A stretch of 64,000 bases of DNA from Pseudoalteromonas luteoviolacea H33-S (GTDB lineage Bacteria; Pseudomonadota; Gammaproteobacteria; Enterobacterales; Alteromonadaceae), in NCBI RefSeq assembly GCF_001625695.1, contig NZ_AUXY01000035.1, positions 186,001 to 250,000 on the forward strand, written 5' to 3'. A program made the translations under genes and the position numbers. Below, piece after piece: positions 29,224 through 39,412 of the stretch. Below the pieces are notes generated by a model that made no database searches, was not told the DNA's origin, and worked only from the letters and a program-made list of their open reading frames with translations. Numbering within the stretch: the first letter of the stretch is position 1; every line of letters begins with the position of its first letter.

Positions 29224-30594
29224 TTAAAATAGCGCTTGTAATGCATCGTTTAAGCTGGAAACACCAATCACTTCCATACCTTCGATATCTTCTTTCGGTT
29301 TATTAGCGACTGGTACAATAGCACGTTTAAAGCCATGTTTCGCCGCTTCTCTTAACCTTTCTTGACCACTTGGCACAGGGCGGATCTCACCACCTAAGCC
29401 AACTTCGCCAAATACGACTAGCTGCTTATCCAATGCATAATTTTTAAAACTCGAGACCAATGCCGTGATCAAGGCTAAATCAGCACTTGTTTCATTCACT
29501 TTTACACCGCCTACAACATTGACGAAAACATCTTGATCTGCAACCTGCAAGCCGCCATGACGATGCAAAACAGCCAGTAGCATGGCTAGACGGTTTTGTT
29601 CTAAACCAACGGTGACACGCCTTGGATTAGCCAGCTGAGAGTAATCAACCAGTGCTTGCACCTCAACCAACAGCGGCCGAGTACCTTCCCAAATCACCAT
29701 AACCAACGAGCCCGGTGTTTGCTCCTCACCTCGGTTTAAGAATATAGCCGACGGGTTATTGACTTCTTTGAGGCCCTGCCCCGTCATTGCAAAAACCCCA
29801 AGCTCATTCACCGCACCAAAGCGGTTTTTATTCCCACGCAATGTCCGAAAACGACTATCGCTGCTGCCTTCAAGTAATATTGAACAGTCAATGCAGTGCT
29901 CTAGCACTTTAGGCCCAGCCAGTGTGCCATCTTTGGTTACATGGCCAACCATAATGATTGCCACTTGGTTTTGCTTCGCAAAGCGCGTTAGATAAGCTGC
30001 ACTTTCTCGTACTTGAGAGACACTACCCGGCGCTGACTGTACATCAGTCATATGCATAACCTGAATAGAGTCAATTACCATGATGGCTGGCTTCTCTCTC
30101 AATGCTAACTGACAGATCGTTTCAACATTGGTCTCCGCCAGTGTTTTCAATTTATCTGTAGGCAGCCCTAAACGCTTTGCCCGCATCGCAACTTGCTGCA
30201 ATGATTCTTCACCAGTGACATATAACGTTGGCATCGACTGCGCCAACAAACACATCGTCTGCAATAACAGTGTACTTTTACCGGCCCCAGGCTCACCACC
30301 AATTAAGATGGCACTGCCAGGCACTACCCCGCCACCTAAAACGCGATCAAACTCTTTAAAACCCGTTGAAAATCTTGGTAAAGATTCTAGGTTTACTTCA
30401 TCTAATGTCTGTATTTTTGCTTCTACAACGCCTGCATAACCAGTGGTCCCAGCACTGCGTGGCGCAGCTTTCACAGAAGGGACACGAAACTCTGTTACTG
30501 TGTTCCAGGCCTTACATTCAGAACATTGCCCTTGCCAACGAGCAAATTCCGCTCCACAATCACTACATACAAATGCGGTTTTCTTTTTTCCCAT
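29224..30594 (-). CDS. radA: DNA repair protein RadA (Sms)
   Basis: RecA-like ATPase that helps process recombination intermediates. From the start MGKKKTAFVC at 30594 it has 456 residues (E. coli 460). The N-terminal zinc finger is CSDCGAEFARWQGQCSEC, the Walker A is GGEPGAGKST, the RadA-specific motif is KNRFG, and the C-terminal Lon-like domain has VGLGGEIRPV. A longer frame begins at 30708 but its extra 38 residues have no family counterpart. It is divergent from the PilZ gene with 140 bases between. Confidence 0.96.
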   Translation of the reverse strand: MGKKKTAFVCSDCGAEFARWQGQCSECKAWNTVTEFRVPSVKAAPRSAGTTGYAGVVEAKIQTLDEVNLESLPRFSTGFKEFDRVLGGGVVPGSAILIGGEPGAGKSTLLLQTMCLLAQSMPTLYVTGEESLQQVAMRAKRLGLPTDKLKTLAETNVETICQLALREKPAIMVIDSIQVMHMTDVQSAPGSVSQVRESAAYLTRFAKQNQVAIIMVGHVTKDGTLAGPKVLEHCIDCSILLEGSSDSRFRTLRGNKNRFGAVNELGVFAMTGQGLKEVNNPSAIFLNRGEEQTPGSLVMVIWEGTRPLLVEVQALVDYSQLANPRRVTVGLEQNRLAMLLAVLHRHGGLQVADQDVFVNVVGGVKVNETSADLALITALVSSFKNYALDKQLVVFGEVGLGGEIRPVPSGQERLREAAKHGFKRAIVPVANKPKEDIEGMEVIGVSSLNDALQALF

Positions 30595-30734
30595 ATAAAT
30601 CAAGGCATAGTTATTGCTTAAATGGAAAACCCAGTTAAGCTTATAAGTTAAGAATGTAGCTATACTGACATAAAATTGGCGAAGGCTGAAATAATAACAA
30701 AGAGACATTGTCTACGGACAAACTGCGAACGGCT

Positions 30735-33233
30735 ATGAGTGAAGATAAACTAGAATTACATCAAGACCTTATTAATGACCTAAAAGGAGATTTAGGCGAT
30801 CCAAATTTTGATTTTATCTTCAAACAAAAAACATCTCATCTGAGCAAACCAGATCAATTTTTACTAAAAATGGAGATGACGCGTCTCTCACAACCCGTTG
30901 CGCGCTTCATTGATTTACGTGGGCAAGTATCAGGAGATGTTAAACCCTACGAACATGACGGCAAACAGCACTTCATGGATGACCTAGCGATCAGCGTATT
31001 TGAACGCGAAGTGGCTCAGCATGGGGGCTATACAATGGCGGTCTATGAAGCCGTCATGCATACTGACAACAATTACAAAGTCATGCAAAAGAATGCGCAG
31101 GAACAAGAAGATGTAAAGCCTGAAGTCGTTTATGAGCATGAAGCACAATTGATCCGCTTCGCGTCTTATGAAAGCCGCATAGAAGAGCGCATGAACTACT
31201 CAATCAAAATCACGGTTGAGTTGAAAAGCGGCACCACTATTCCCGCAAGTACTTCAGATATTTCGTTAAGCGGTGCCAAAATAAAGCTGGGTAAAAATTA
31301 TCATGTACAGGCTAAAAATGTAATCACGCTTCGTCTAGTTGGGTTAGAACAAGATTTCGAACTAGGATTGAAAGAAGGTATTCAATATGAGGTCGTCGCA
31401 GTAGAAGAGTCTAATGCGGATTACAATTACGTCCGCTTAAAGCGAACTTTCGTCGAAAATAACTCTGGGTTTGATGAGTTTTTAGAAAGCTTTATTCATG
31501 GTAACAAACGACGCTACAAAATTAATTTAGACAACACCATGGACGCGGTGGTGTGCAAAGGTTATGAGCAATATTACTTACCCAGAGTAAGCTCGCTGTT
31601 TGTCTTTTTTAGTCGTATCAATAATATGCTTTTACCTAGCATGACGCTCACCAACGAAAACAATGCGTTTATTAACTATTACTTTGAGGACGAACGCAAA
31701 ACCTCTTGCTTGTATAGCGTATTTAACAATAAACGCTTACAAAAGATGCTATTACAATCGGCACCTGTGAAAGAGGCTTATTGTTATACATTTACCCATT
31801 CAAATAGCGGTAAAATATACTTCTATTCGGCATTTGATTGGGAACTAGATCAGCAACCTGAACTGAAAAACTTATTCTTGGGATTTGGCAGCGAAAAAGA
31901 AAGTTGGCGTGTTTTTAAAATACAACTCATGCCCAGCCACCATGAAGATGCATTTATTCCATTATCTTTGCCAAAAAGTGCAGGGAAAAACGTTGAGAAG
32001 CTCAACAAGCGCCCGCCTCCTCGCGCTCAAGGTATGATTCAGCCTGTGCACCATTTGATGCTAATTACAGAAATTACCACCGCTGAACACAAATCACATT
32101 GCAATAAATTATCCTATCCTCAGGAGAGCATTAATCGCTTAAAAGAGTTTGGTCACGGCAAATCGAAAAACCCACCTCATCTAGAAAAAGTCGCTTTAGA
32201 ATACGTCAACCTTAGATCTCACAAACGATTTTTATACCGCACAGGTGTCACCTTACACATCTCAGACACACTCTCCGTGAGCGGGAATACCAGAGATTTT
32301 TCCGTCATGGGGCTGCAAATTGAAGTCGAACAAGTTGTTGACGTGACAAAGGGCGATCTTGTTACGCTGGACTTGCCTGATCTGCAAAAAATCACCAAGC
32401 AACATGTCTTGTCTGGTCTGCGATATGAAATTATGGCAGTTAGTAAGTCCAAAACCATTATTAATCTCAAGGTAAAGCAGGTCGCGGGGGTCACACACAC
32501 CGCAATGGAGTTTTTCACCGCATTAATTGAAAACAATAAAGATAAACTGCAGCCAAGCGAAGAAGCTCCTAAAATACCAGGACTCTCTACAGCTTTGAGA
32601 AATATGGTTACAAAAAGCATATGCCAGCTTCCCTTATATTTGCATAAAAAGTCATCTCACATGGAAATTGGCGCTGTGGGACACGGCTTATACCCGTCAC
32701 CACTGCACAATATCTTGCTTCCTCATTTGGCACACCATAACGGTCAAGAACTACTCTTCCCTGATAAGCTGTTCCCAAGTAACTATGTTGCAGATCCTCT
32801 AAGCGAGCTTTTAAGAGAAAAGTCACGTCAAGATAAACCACTCAGATTTACCCTTTTCATTCATTTTGATGAAAAGCAAATCAATGAACCAAATCATGGG
32901 GTTAAATCTCAATGTATTCCTTTTGGAGAGCCAATTGAGCAACTGTTTTTATTTGCTAAAAAAGCGCTTAAAAATGGCATGTTGTTTATTTGCCACCTGT
33001 ATGTCTCCAAGACCGGCAGACCTGATATGGACCATTTAGCCAATGAACTACGTTATGTGAGTCACTATGCTCTGCACAAAGCCAAAGGGTTGGAAGAAGC
33101 ACTGTGGTCTGTTAATGGTGTGTGTGATGTCGTCGATGTGACGGATGTGATGATGCCAGTATTGGACTTGGAACCACATCTCATTGAAAAAATGCAGCAG
33201 CGCAAAAAAGAATGGCTGACTAAACACTTTTAG
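30735..33233 (+). CDS. Large cytoplasmic protein with two PilZ domains
   Basis: An 832-residue protein with no signal peptide or transmembrane helix. Two segments fit the c-di-GMP-binding PilZ pattern (RxxxR, then about 20-30 residues later (D/N)xSxxG): one near residue 148 (ESRIEERMNYSIKI ... DISLSGAKIKL) and one near residue 496 (HKRFLYRTGVTL ... TRDFSVMGLQIEV). Each is followed by a beta-rich stretch. The rest has no domain I recognise. It is likely a c-di-GMP effector; target unknown. The start is uncertain: an in-frame TTG lies at 30708; I prefer the ATG at 30735. It sits beside radA and ampE, not beside motility or pilus genes, although the pilus cluster begins 2.7 kb away. Confidence 0.8.
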   Translation: MSEDKLELHQDLINDLKGDLGDPNFDFIFKQKTSHLSKPDQFLLKMEMTRLSQPVARFIDLRGQVSGDVKPYEHDGKQHFMDDLAISVFEREVAQHGGYTMAVYEAVMHTDNNYKVMQKNAQEQEDVKPEVVYEHEAQLIRFASYESRIEERMNYSIKITVELKSGTTIPASTSDISLSGAKIKLGKNYHVQAKNVITLRLVGLEQDFELGLKEGIQYEVVAVEESNADYNYVRLKRTFVENNSGFDEFLESFIHGNKRRYKINLDNTMDAVVCKGYEQYYLPRVSSLFVFFSRINNMLLPSMTLTNENNAFINYYFEDERKTSCLYSVFNNKRLQKMLLQSAPVKEAYCYTFTHSNSGKIYFYSAFDWELDQQPELKNLFLGFGSEKESWRVFKIQLMPSHHEDAFIPLSLPKSAGKNVEKLNKRPPPRAQGMIQPVHHLMLITEITTAEHKSHCNKLSYPQESINRLKEFGHGKSKNPPHLEKVALEYVNLRSHKRFLYRTGVTLHISDTLSVSGNTRDFSVMGLQIEVEQVVDVTKGDLVTLDLPDLQKITKQHVLSGLRYEIMAVSKSKTIINLKVKQVAGVTHTAMEFFTALIENNKDKLQPSEEAPKIPGLSTALRNMVTKSICQLPLYLHKKSSHMEIGAVGHGLYPSPLHNILLPHLAHHNGQELLFPDKLFPSNYVADPLSELLREKSRQDKPLRFTLFIHFDEKQINEPNHGVKSQCIPFGEPIEQLFLFAKKALKNGMLFICHLYVSKTGRPDMDHLANELRYVSHYALHKAKGLEEALWSVNGVCDVVDVTDVMMPVLDLEPHLIEKMQQRKKEWLTKHF

Positions 33234-33240
33234 TCAGCCA
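33213..33240. terminator. Hairpin over the PilZ-gene stop codon, terminator for ampE
   Basis: A perfect 12-base-pair stem (TGGCTGACTAAA/TTTAGTCAGCCA, loop CACT) covers the stop codon of the PilZ gene at 33231-33233. Read leftward it is followed by TTCTTTTTT, a proper terminator for ampE that lies within the PilZ coding region. Confidence 0.7.
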
Positions 33241-33250
33241 TGTCTCAAAA

Positions 33251-34135
33251 TTAATTGAGTCCAGCGAATAGGGTCAACGCAGCGACTAAGAACAAGTAAA
33301 ACAGTACATTGCGCTTAACAAGACGCATCATACAAGCGGCTTCATAGGTGCAGCCAAAGTATTGCTGTTCGATTTGCTCAGCCGCTAATGCCGTTTCGGT
33401 TACCACTTTGCGATTGCAAGTTTTAAAATCTAACAAGTATTTGAGCCAACTGCCCGTGCCTTTTGAGAAGTTGCCAATAATCAGATAACCAAACCCAGCA
33501 AGGCGAGCTGGTAACCAATTAAAACAATGAAATAACAAAGAAAAACGCTGTGCATGGGGTGACATCAGTTCGATGCATCTTTTGTCGCTGTCTGTAGGTT
33601 CACCGTTAACTTCGTCTCTTAGCACCTCAACGACCGCACGGGTAACTGCGTACATAATTGCGCCTGGTGCACCAAGCAGCACAAACCAAAACATCACCGC
33701 ACAATAGTGTGTAAAGTTAATCCATGCCAATGTCTGGCCAAACGTTTCCCCATTGGGTTCATCTTCTGTTCTAGTCTGCCCCATCTTTAAGGCATACAAG
33801 GTTGCCGCTTCATTGTCATCTCGAGCAAGGGCATTAAGATACCCTTTATATGATTTACGGTATTTTGCGCAGCCAAAACACACCAATAAGACCATAACAT
33901 TGAGTGCCAACTGCCATAAAACAAAATCAGACAAACTATATATAAATGCGACTAACAATGCAGGTAACATCAGCCACAGTACAGCGCCAATACTCGATTT
34001 AAATAACCAAGCACCCGCGCCTTTTTGATAACTCAGTGATTGATAATGCGCCAAATAGTAGTCAATCTGCCAACGCGTTGACTTGGCACCCAAGCGCTCA
34101 ATGATCAATGCCACTAATATCGAAATTAATATCAT
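33251..34135 (-). CDS. ampE: AmpE inner-membrane protein
   Basis: A 294-residue polytopic membrane protein. It has the AmpE features: MILISILVALIIERLGAKS at the start, GAWLFKSSIGAVLWLM, FWFVLLGAPGAIMYAVTRAV, SPHAQRFSLLFHCFNWLPARLAGFGYLIIG and the final helix VALTLFAGLN. It starts five bases after the ampD stop. AmpE is a putative sensory/ATP-binding membrane protein linked to the ampD-dependent control of beta-lactamase; its exact reaction is unknown. It belongs to the same broad family as CbiB. Confidence 0.9.
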   Translation of the reverse strand: MILISILVALIIERLGAKSTRWQIDYYLAHYQSLSYQKGAGAWLFKSSIGAVLWLMLPALLVAFIYSLSDFVLWQLALNVMVLLVCFGCAKYRKSYKGYLNALARDDNEAATLYALKMGQTRTEDEPNGETFGQTLAWINFTHYCAVMFWFVLLGAPGAIMYAVTRAVVEVLRDEVNGEPTDSDKRCIELMSPHAQRFSLLFHCFNWLPARLAGFGYLIIGNFSKGTGSWLKYLLDFKTCNRKVVTETALAAEQIEQQYFGCTYEAACMMRLVKRNVLFYLFLVAALTLFAGLN

Positions 34136-34140
34136 GATTT

Positions 34141-34704
34141 TTACTCTATTACTCTTAATTCACGTTGTAATAAATTTAAATAGTACTGCCAATCAAATGC
34201 CTCACCGGGGTCGGTTTTGCGTGTCGGGGCAATATCACAATGTCCGACAATGCGCTGAGGCGTTATCTTTGGAAATTGCGTCATGATAGATTGGCTCACT
34301 TTTACCAATGCTTCATATTGTGCTTGGGTATACGGAATGCTATCTGTCCCTTCTAACTCAATCCCAATACTAAAATCATTACACCTTTGGCGCCCATCAA
34401 AACTCGACCCCCCCGCATGCCATGCTCTTTTCGAAAAGGGTACATATTGATTAACCGAACCATCTCTGCGAATAAAGCAATGCGCTGAAACACGAACCCC
34501 TTCTAAAGACGCAAAGCTTTCGTGCGCGTGACAATTAATACTCCCCATAAACAAATCATCAACGAAAGAAGTGCCAAAATGACCTGCTGGTAGGGAAATA
34601 TTATGAATGACTAATAAATCAATATCACAATTAACGGGTCGCTCATCATAATGCGGTGAAAGCCTCTGATTGGCATAATTAAGCCATTGGTGTTGATTTT
34701 CCAT
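34141..34704 (-). CDS. ampD: 1,6-anhydro-N-acetylmuramyl-L-alanine amidase AmpD
   Basis: Cytoplasmic zinc amidase that removes the peptide from anhydromuropeptides in cell-wall recycling. The Zn ligands are visible: His in LVIHNISLP, His in VGHCDIAP and Asp in RKTDPG; the RVSAHCFIRRDG and CNDFSIGIELEGTD blocks match E. coli AmpD. I give the start at 34704 (MENQHQWLNYANQRLSPHYDE), which matches the E. coli length (187 versus 183), but no clear ribosome binding site supports it; in-frame starts at 34725, 34728 and 34737 are also possible. ampE follows directly. nadC is divergent, as in E. coli. Confidence 0.93.
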   Translation of the reverse strand: MENQHQWLNYANQRLSPHYDERPVNCDIDLLVIHNISLPAGHFGTSFVDDLFMGSINCHAHESFASLEGVRVSAHCFIRRDGSVNQYVPFSKRAWHAGGSSFDGRQRCNDFSIGIELEGTDSIPYTQAQYEALVKVSQSIMTQFPKITPQRIVGHCDIAPTRKTDPGEAFDWQYYLNLLQRELRVIE

Positions 34705-34843
34705 ATAAAAATTAATTTTAAATTGCATCGCATCTACCATAACAAGAATTTCTTCCAAGCACTATGGCAAATTTATTTTGCAAAACTATACAGACTTTTG
34801 TTAAAGAAAATTGTTTCATTGCGTTAATCAAAGTAGAATTTAA

Positions 34844-35710
<867 letters not shown>

Positions 35711-35963
35711 TATAATCGAGCATGTAATGTAAATGTAACTAAATGTGTCAATTAGATATTGACATTTATTTACAAAACTTTTTTAATAAAAAAGAATTAA
35801 ATTAGTGATATAGATTAATTCTTTACAATTACAAAAAGTACATACTGCATTTAGCCTGTACTTTAAATTAAGTCAAATTAGGCCAATGCCATTAAACTAA
35901 TTTAAAAAATCCTGGTGTAAGTAAACACGGCCACCGGGTCTAACATCCCTTAGGAGACACATC

Positions 35964-36437
35964 ATGACGCAACAACGACAGGGTGGTTTTACCCTTATAG
36001 AACTAATGATTGTAATTGCAATCATCGGTATTTTAGCAGCAGTAGCCCTGCCAGCTTACACAGATTATGTTAACCGGGCAAAAGTCACTGAAATGCTAGC
36101 ATCTTCTACCATGCCAAAAGCATGTATAGAAGAAAGAGCACAGCTGGCGACAGCACCTGGAACATGTGACGATATTTCCGATAAATCAAAAAGCACTTAT
36201 GTTGCATCAATAGCTGTAAGTGCTGTGGGTAAAATCACGATCGCGGGAGCTAGTGATTTAGCAGACATCACATTGACGTTAACACCAAATTCAGCAGCAA
36301 GTACAGAAGCTGATGCAGACGATTTCACTGCGGGCTTTTCCATTCACTCTTGGGATTGTGCTGCAACCTACACAGGTAGTACAGTAAATCCGAATTGGTT
36401 CCCTGCGACATGCTCGGCATCAGCAGCAACTAACTAG
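35964..36437 (+). CDS. pilA: Type IV pilin, major subunit (PilA)
   Basis: A 157-residue prepilin. The short leader ends in Gly8, and the mature protein begins [20 protein letters not shown], with the conserved Glu at +5 and the long hydrophobic helix of a type IVa pilin. Two cysteine pairs are likely: Cys in KACIEERAQ with the one in GTCDD, and the C-terminal D-loop closed between the Cys of WDCAATY and that of FPATC. The 252 bases upstream contain no clear sigma-54 site to my eye. A terminator separates it from pilC, which would let pilin be made in excess of the assembly machinery. Confidence 0.93.
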   Translation: MTQQRQGGFTLIELMIVIAIIGILAAVALPAYTDYVNRAKVTEMLASSTMPKACIEERAQLATAPGTCDDISDKSKSTYVASIAVSAVGKITIAGASDLADITLTLTPNSAASTEADADDFTAGFSIHSWDCAATYTGSTVNPNWFPATCSASAATN

Positions 36438-36469
36438 CGGCTAAACTTAACAAGGTTTACCACGCTTAT

Positions 36470-36498
36470 GGGTCTGGCTTTTTCGCCAGCCCCTTTTT
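36470..36498 (+). terminator. Terminator between pilA and pilC
   Basis: A GGG(T)CTGGC/GCCAG(C)CCC stem, loop TTTTTC, followed by six T. It lies 33 bases after the pilA stop and would reduce read-through into pilC. Confidence 0.8.
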
Positions 36499-36519
36499 TC
36501 ATTTTATGAAACAGGTTTT

Positions 36520-37755
36520 ATGGCTCTCTCCTCTAAAGATAATTCAGCAAAAATAGATACCTTTGTCTGGGTAGGTGTCAGTGCCCGTGGCAAAAAGCTC
36601 GAAGGCGAGATGACCGGTACCAGTGTTGCTCTCGTCAAAGCCCAATTGCGTAAACAAGGCATTACTCCCTCAAAAGTAAAACGCAAGCCAAAGCCCCTGT
36701 TTGGCATGAAGAGCGTACAAAAGATTACCGCAAAAGATATCTCGATTGTGACTCGGCAAATTGCGACCATGCTGACAGCGGGTGTGTCTTTGGTACAATC
36801 TCTGGATATGATTGCCTCTGGTGCAAAAAATAAGAGTGTCAGCAAGCTCGTCGGCTCTATTGCTGATGAAGTCAAAGCGGGGCAGCCTTTAGCAAAAAGC
36901 TTACGTGCCCATCCACGTTATTTTGATGAATTATATTGTGATTTGATTCAATCTGGTGAGCAATCAGGTGCCTTGGACCGGATTTTTGACCGCGTCGCCC
37001 TCTATAAAGAAAAAGCAGAAGCGTTAAAATCAAAAATCAAAAAAGCCATGTTTTACCCTGTCGCGGTCATCACTGTGGCATTAATTGTCACCTCTATCCT
37101 ACTCATTTTTGTGGTACCGCAGTTTGAAGACATCTTCAACGGATTTGGTGCTGAGCTCCCTGCATTTACACGTTTAGTGATCAGTATTTCAGAGTTTATG
37201 CAGGAGTATTGGTGGATCATGTTAATCGCCATTGGCGGTGGCGGATACATATATAAAGAGATGCTCATTCGCAATAAAAACGTCAAACACGCCAACGACC
37301 GCATGATTTTGCGACTCCCAGTGATTGGCGAAATCTTAAGAAAAGCTGCCGTTGCACGATATGCGCGCACGCTTTCAACGACCTTTGCAGCAGGTGTTCC
37401 CCTCGTCGATGCACTTGATTCGGCAGCTGGTGCCGCTGGTAATGTAATATATAAAAACGCCATTTTAGATATTAAAGGTGAAGTCAGCTCAGGTAATCAA
37501 ATGAACTGGGCGATGCGTAACTCTAAAATCTTCCCAGATATGGTGGTACAAATGGTTGCCATTGGTGAAGAGTCTGGCGCACTTGATAGCATGCTTGGCA
37601 AGGTAGCCAGTATTTATGAACAAGAAGTGGATGATGCTGTTGATGGCTTATCTACCTTGCTTGAGCCTCTCATTATGGCCATACTAGGCGTTTTAGTAGG
37701 TGGTTTAATCATCGCCATGTACCTACCTATATTCCAATTAGGTAGCGTTATCTAA
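36520..37755 (+). CDS. pilC: Type IV pilus inner-membrane platform protein PilC
   Basis: A 411-residue GspF-family protein: an N-terminal ~70-residue part with the DTFVWVGVSARGKKLEGEM start and then two T2SSF domains, marked by QIATMLTAGVSLVQSLDMIA and YARTLSTTFAAGVPLVDALDS, each followed by a hydrophobic segment (AVITVALIVTSILLIFVVP; MAILGVLVGGLIIAMYLPIF). It forms the membrane platform on which PilB works. The start is ATG 36520 after CAGG; pilD follows 36 bases downstream. Confidence 0.95.
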   Translation: MALSSKDNSAKIDTFVWVGVSARGKKLEGEMTGTSVALVKAQLRKQGITPSKVKRKPKPLFGMKSVQKITAKDISIVTRQIATMLTAGVSLVQSLDMIASGAKNKSVSKLVGSIADEVKAGQPLAKSLRAHPRYFDELYCDLIQSGEQSGALDRIFDRVALYKEKAEALKSKIKKAMFYPVAVITVALIVTSILLIFVVPQFEDIFNGFGAELPAFTRLVISISEFMQEYWWIMLIAIGGGGYIYKEMLIRNKNVKHANDRMILRLPVIGEILRKAAVARYARTLSTTFAAGVPLVDALDSAAGAAGNVIYKNAILDIKGEVSSGNQMNWAMRNSKIFPDMVVQMVAIGEESGALDSMLGKVASIYEQEVDDAVDGLSTLLEPLIMAILGVLVGGLIIAMYLPIFQLGSVI

Positions 37756-37791
37756 TCAAACTCACTGTTTAACAATAATAAGAGTATTCCT

Positions 37792-38682
37792 ATGCAAGAT
37801 GTTTGGCATTTAATGCAGCAACAACCTTGGTTTTTTTTGTTGTCGGTTGGCTTAGTAAGCACCTGTATTGGCAGCTTTTTAAATGTCGTCATTTATCGCC
37901 TTCCAGTCATGATGGAAACCGAGTGGAAAACCGAATGTAAGGTCATTCTTGGGCAGCACGAGTCCGATGACAACAGTGCACAAGCCAACTCTAAATCATT
38001 TAATTTAATCACCCCAAGGTCGACCTGCCCCAGTTGTAACACGCAAATTAAAGTACAGCACAATATTCCAATACTGAGCTGGCTATTTTTAAAAGGCCGC
38101 TGTGCATACTGCGATACGCCGATTTCAGTGAGATACCCAAGTATAGAAATGCTGACTGCCATCTCTTCACTGTGGGTCGCTTGGCATTTTGGTGCCACTT
38201 CTATCTCGCTGTTATATATCCTTATCACTTGGGGCTTGATTGCGCTGATCTTCATTGATATTGATAAAATGTTGCTCCCAGATCAAATCACCCAGCCCAT
38301 GTTGTGGCTCGCCTTATTAAGTGCTGCTCTGGGTTATACCATAGCCCCTGTCGACGCTTTATGGGGCGCAGCCCTCGGGTACTTAAGTTTATGGAGTGTG
38401 TACTGGCTCTTTAAATTACTCACCGGTAAAGAAGGTATGGGTTATGGCGACTTTAAACTGTTGGCCATTTTTGGTGCGTTACTTGGCTGGGAAGCAATTA
38501 TTACCATTATTTTGCTTTCTAGTGTCGTCGGTGCTGTTATAGGCAGCGTTCAATTAAGTTTGCAAGGCAAAAACAAAGCCACCCCTATTCCATTTGGACC
38601 TTACTTAGCCATTGCTGGTTGGTTATGTCTATTTTATGGTGAATCGTTAAAAATCTGGTACTTGAATTTATTAGGGGTATAA
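37792..38682 (+). CDS. pilD: Prepilin peptidase / N-methyltransferase PilD
   Basis: A 296-residue polytopic membrane aspartic protease (A24 family) that cleaves prepilin leaders before the Phe and methylates the new N terminus. The cytoplasmic zinc-binding loop with two CxxC pairs is present (CPSCNTQ ... GRCAYCDTPIS). The two catalytic aspartates are in FIDIDKMLLPDQI and GYGDFKLLA, the GxGD-type motif. The family segment GSFLNVVIYRLP is at the N terminus. coaE follows by one base. Confidence 0.96.
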   Translation: MQDVWHLMQQQPWFFLLSVGLVSTCIGSFLNVVIYRLPVMMETEWKTECKVILGQHESDDNSAQANSKSFNLITPRSTCPSCNTQIKVQHNIPILSWLFLKGRCAYCDTPISVRYPSIEMLTAISSLWVAWHFGATSISLLYILITWGLIALIFIDIDKMLLPDQITQPMLWLALLSAALGYTIAPVDALWGAALGYLSLWSVYWLFKLLTGKEGMGYGDFKLLAIFGALLGWEAIITIILLSSVVGAVIGSVQLSLQGKNKATPIPFGPYLAIAGWLCLFYGESLKIWYLNLLGV

Positions 38683-38683
38683 C

Positions 38684-39289
38684 ATGTCATCTTGGATATT
38701 GGGCCTCACTGGTGGCATTGGTGCTGGAAAAACAGCTGCGACTCGCCATTTTGAAAGTTTAGGCATTGATGTAGTTGATGCCGATATTGTGGCAAGAGAA
38801 GTCGTGATGCCGGGAACGACGGGATTAAAAAGCATTGTAGAGCGATTTGGCAGCAATATTTTATCATCTGAAGGTACCCTAGATAGAGCGAAACTTCGCA
38901 ATATCATTTTTAATGATGAAACAGAAAAAACCTGGCTCAACGAGTTATTACACCCTCTGATCCGAGCACAGATGCTCTCAGAGTTGGCAAACGCTGCAAG
39001 CCCGTACTGCATTTTATGCGCCCCTTTATTGTTTGAAAATGGTTTAGAAAAGCTATGTCATAAAACATTATTAATTGATGTACCTAATGACGTTCAAATT
39101 GCACGTACTAGTGCTAGAGATAAGGTCTCACAAGAGCAAGTCAAAAATATCATTGCCGCACAAATGAGCCGGGAAGATAAGTGCCTTAAAGCTGATTATA
39201 TTATCGATAACAACCGACCGTTAACCGAGGTTCAAGTTGAGCTGGATAACTTACACCAAACTTTTTTAACCGCATCCAAAACCAATTAA
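38684..39289 (+). CDS. coaE: Dephospho-CoA kinase
   Basis: Phosphorylates dephospho-CoA to CoA, the last step of CoA synthesis. 201 residues with the P-loop at the N terminus (LTGGIGAGKTA), VVDADIVAREVV, the HP motif LLHPLIRA, and VPLL-like LCAPLLFENGLEKL. It follows pilD directly, the widely conserved pilD-coaE linkage. In many relatives zapD comes next; here pilB lies in that place. Confidence 0.95.
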   Translation: MSSWILGLTGGIGAGKTAATRHFESLGIDVVDADIVAREVVMPGTTGLKSIVERFGSNILSSEGTLDRAKLRNIIFNDETEKTWLNELLHPLIRAQMLSELANAASPYCILCAPLLFENGLEKLCHKTLLIDVPNDVQIARTSARDKVSQEQVKNIIAAQMSREDKCLKADYIIDNNRPLTEVQVELDNLHQTFLTASKTN

Positions 39290-39412
39290 ACACTTTATTT
39301 GTTGAATTTTATATCATTCTCTAGAATGATTATAATTGCGTTTGCTTTGTGTGAGCGCAGTCGCTGATTATTTGCTACATTTGTGTAAGCTGTTGAAGTA
39401 TTAAAGGACATT

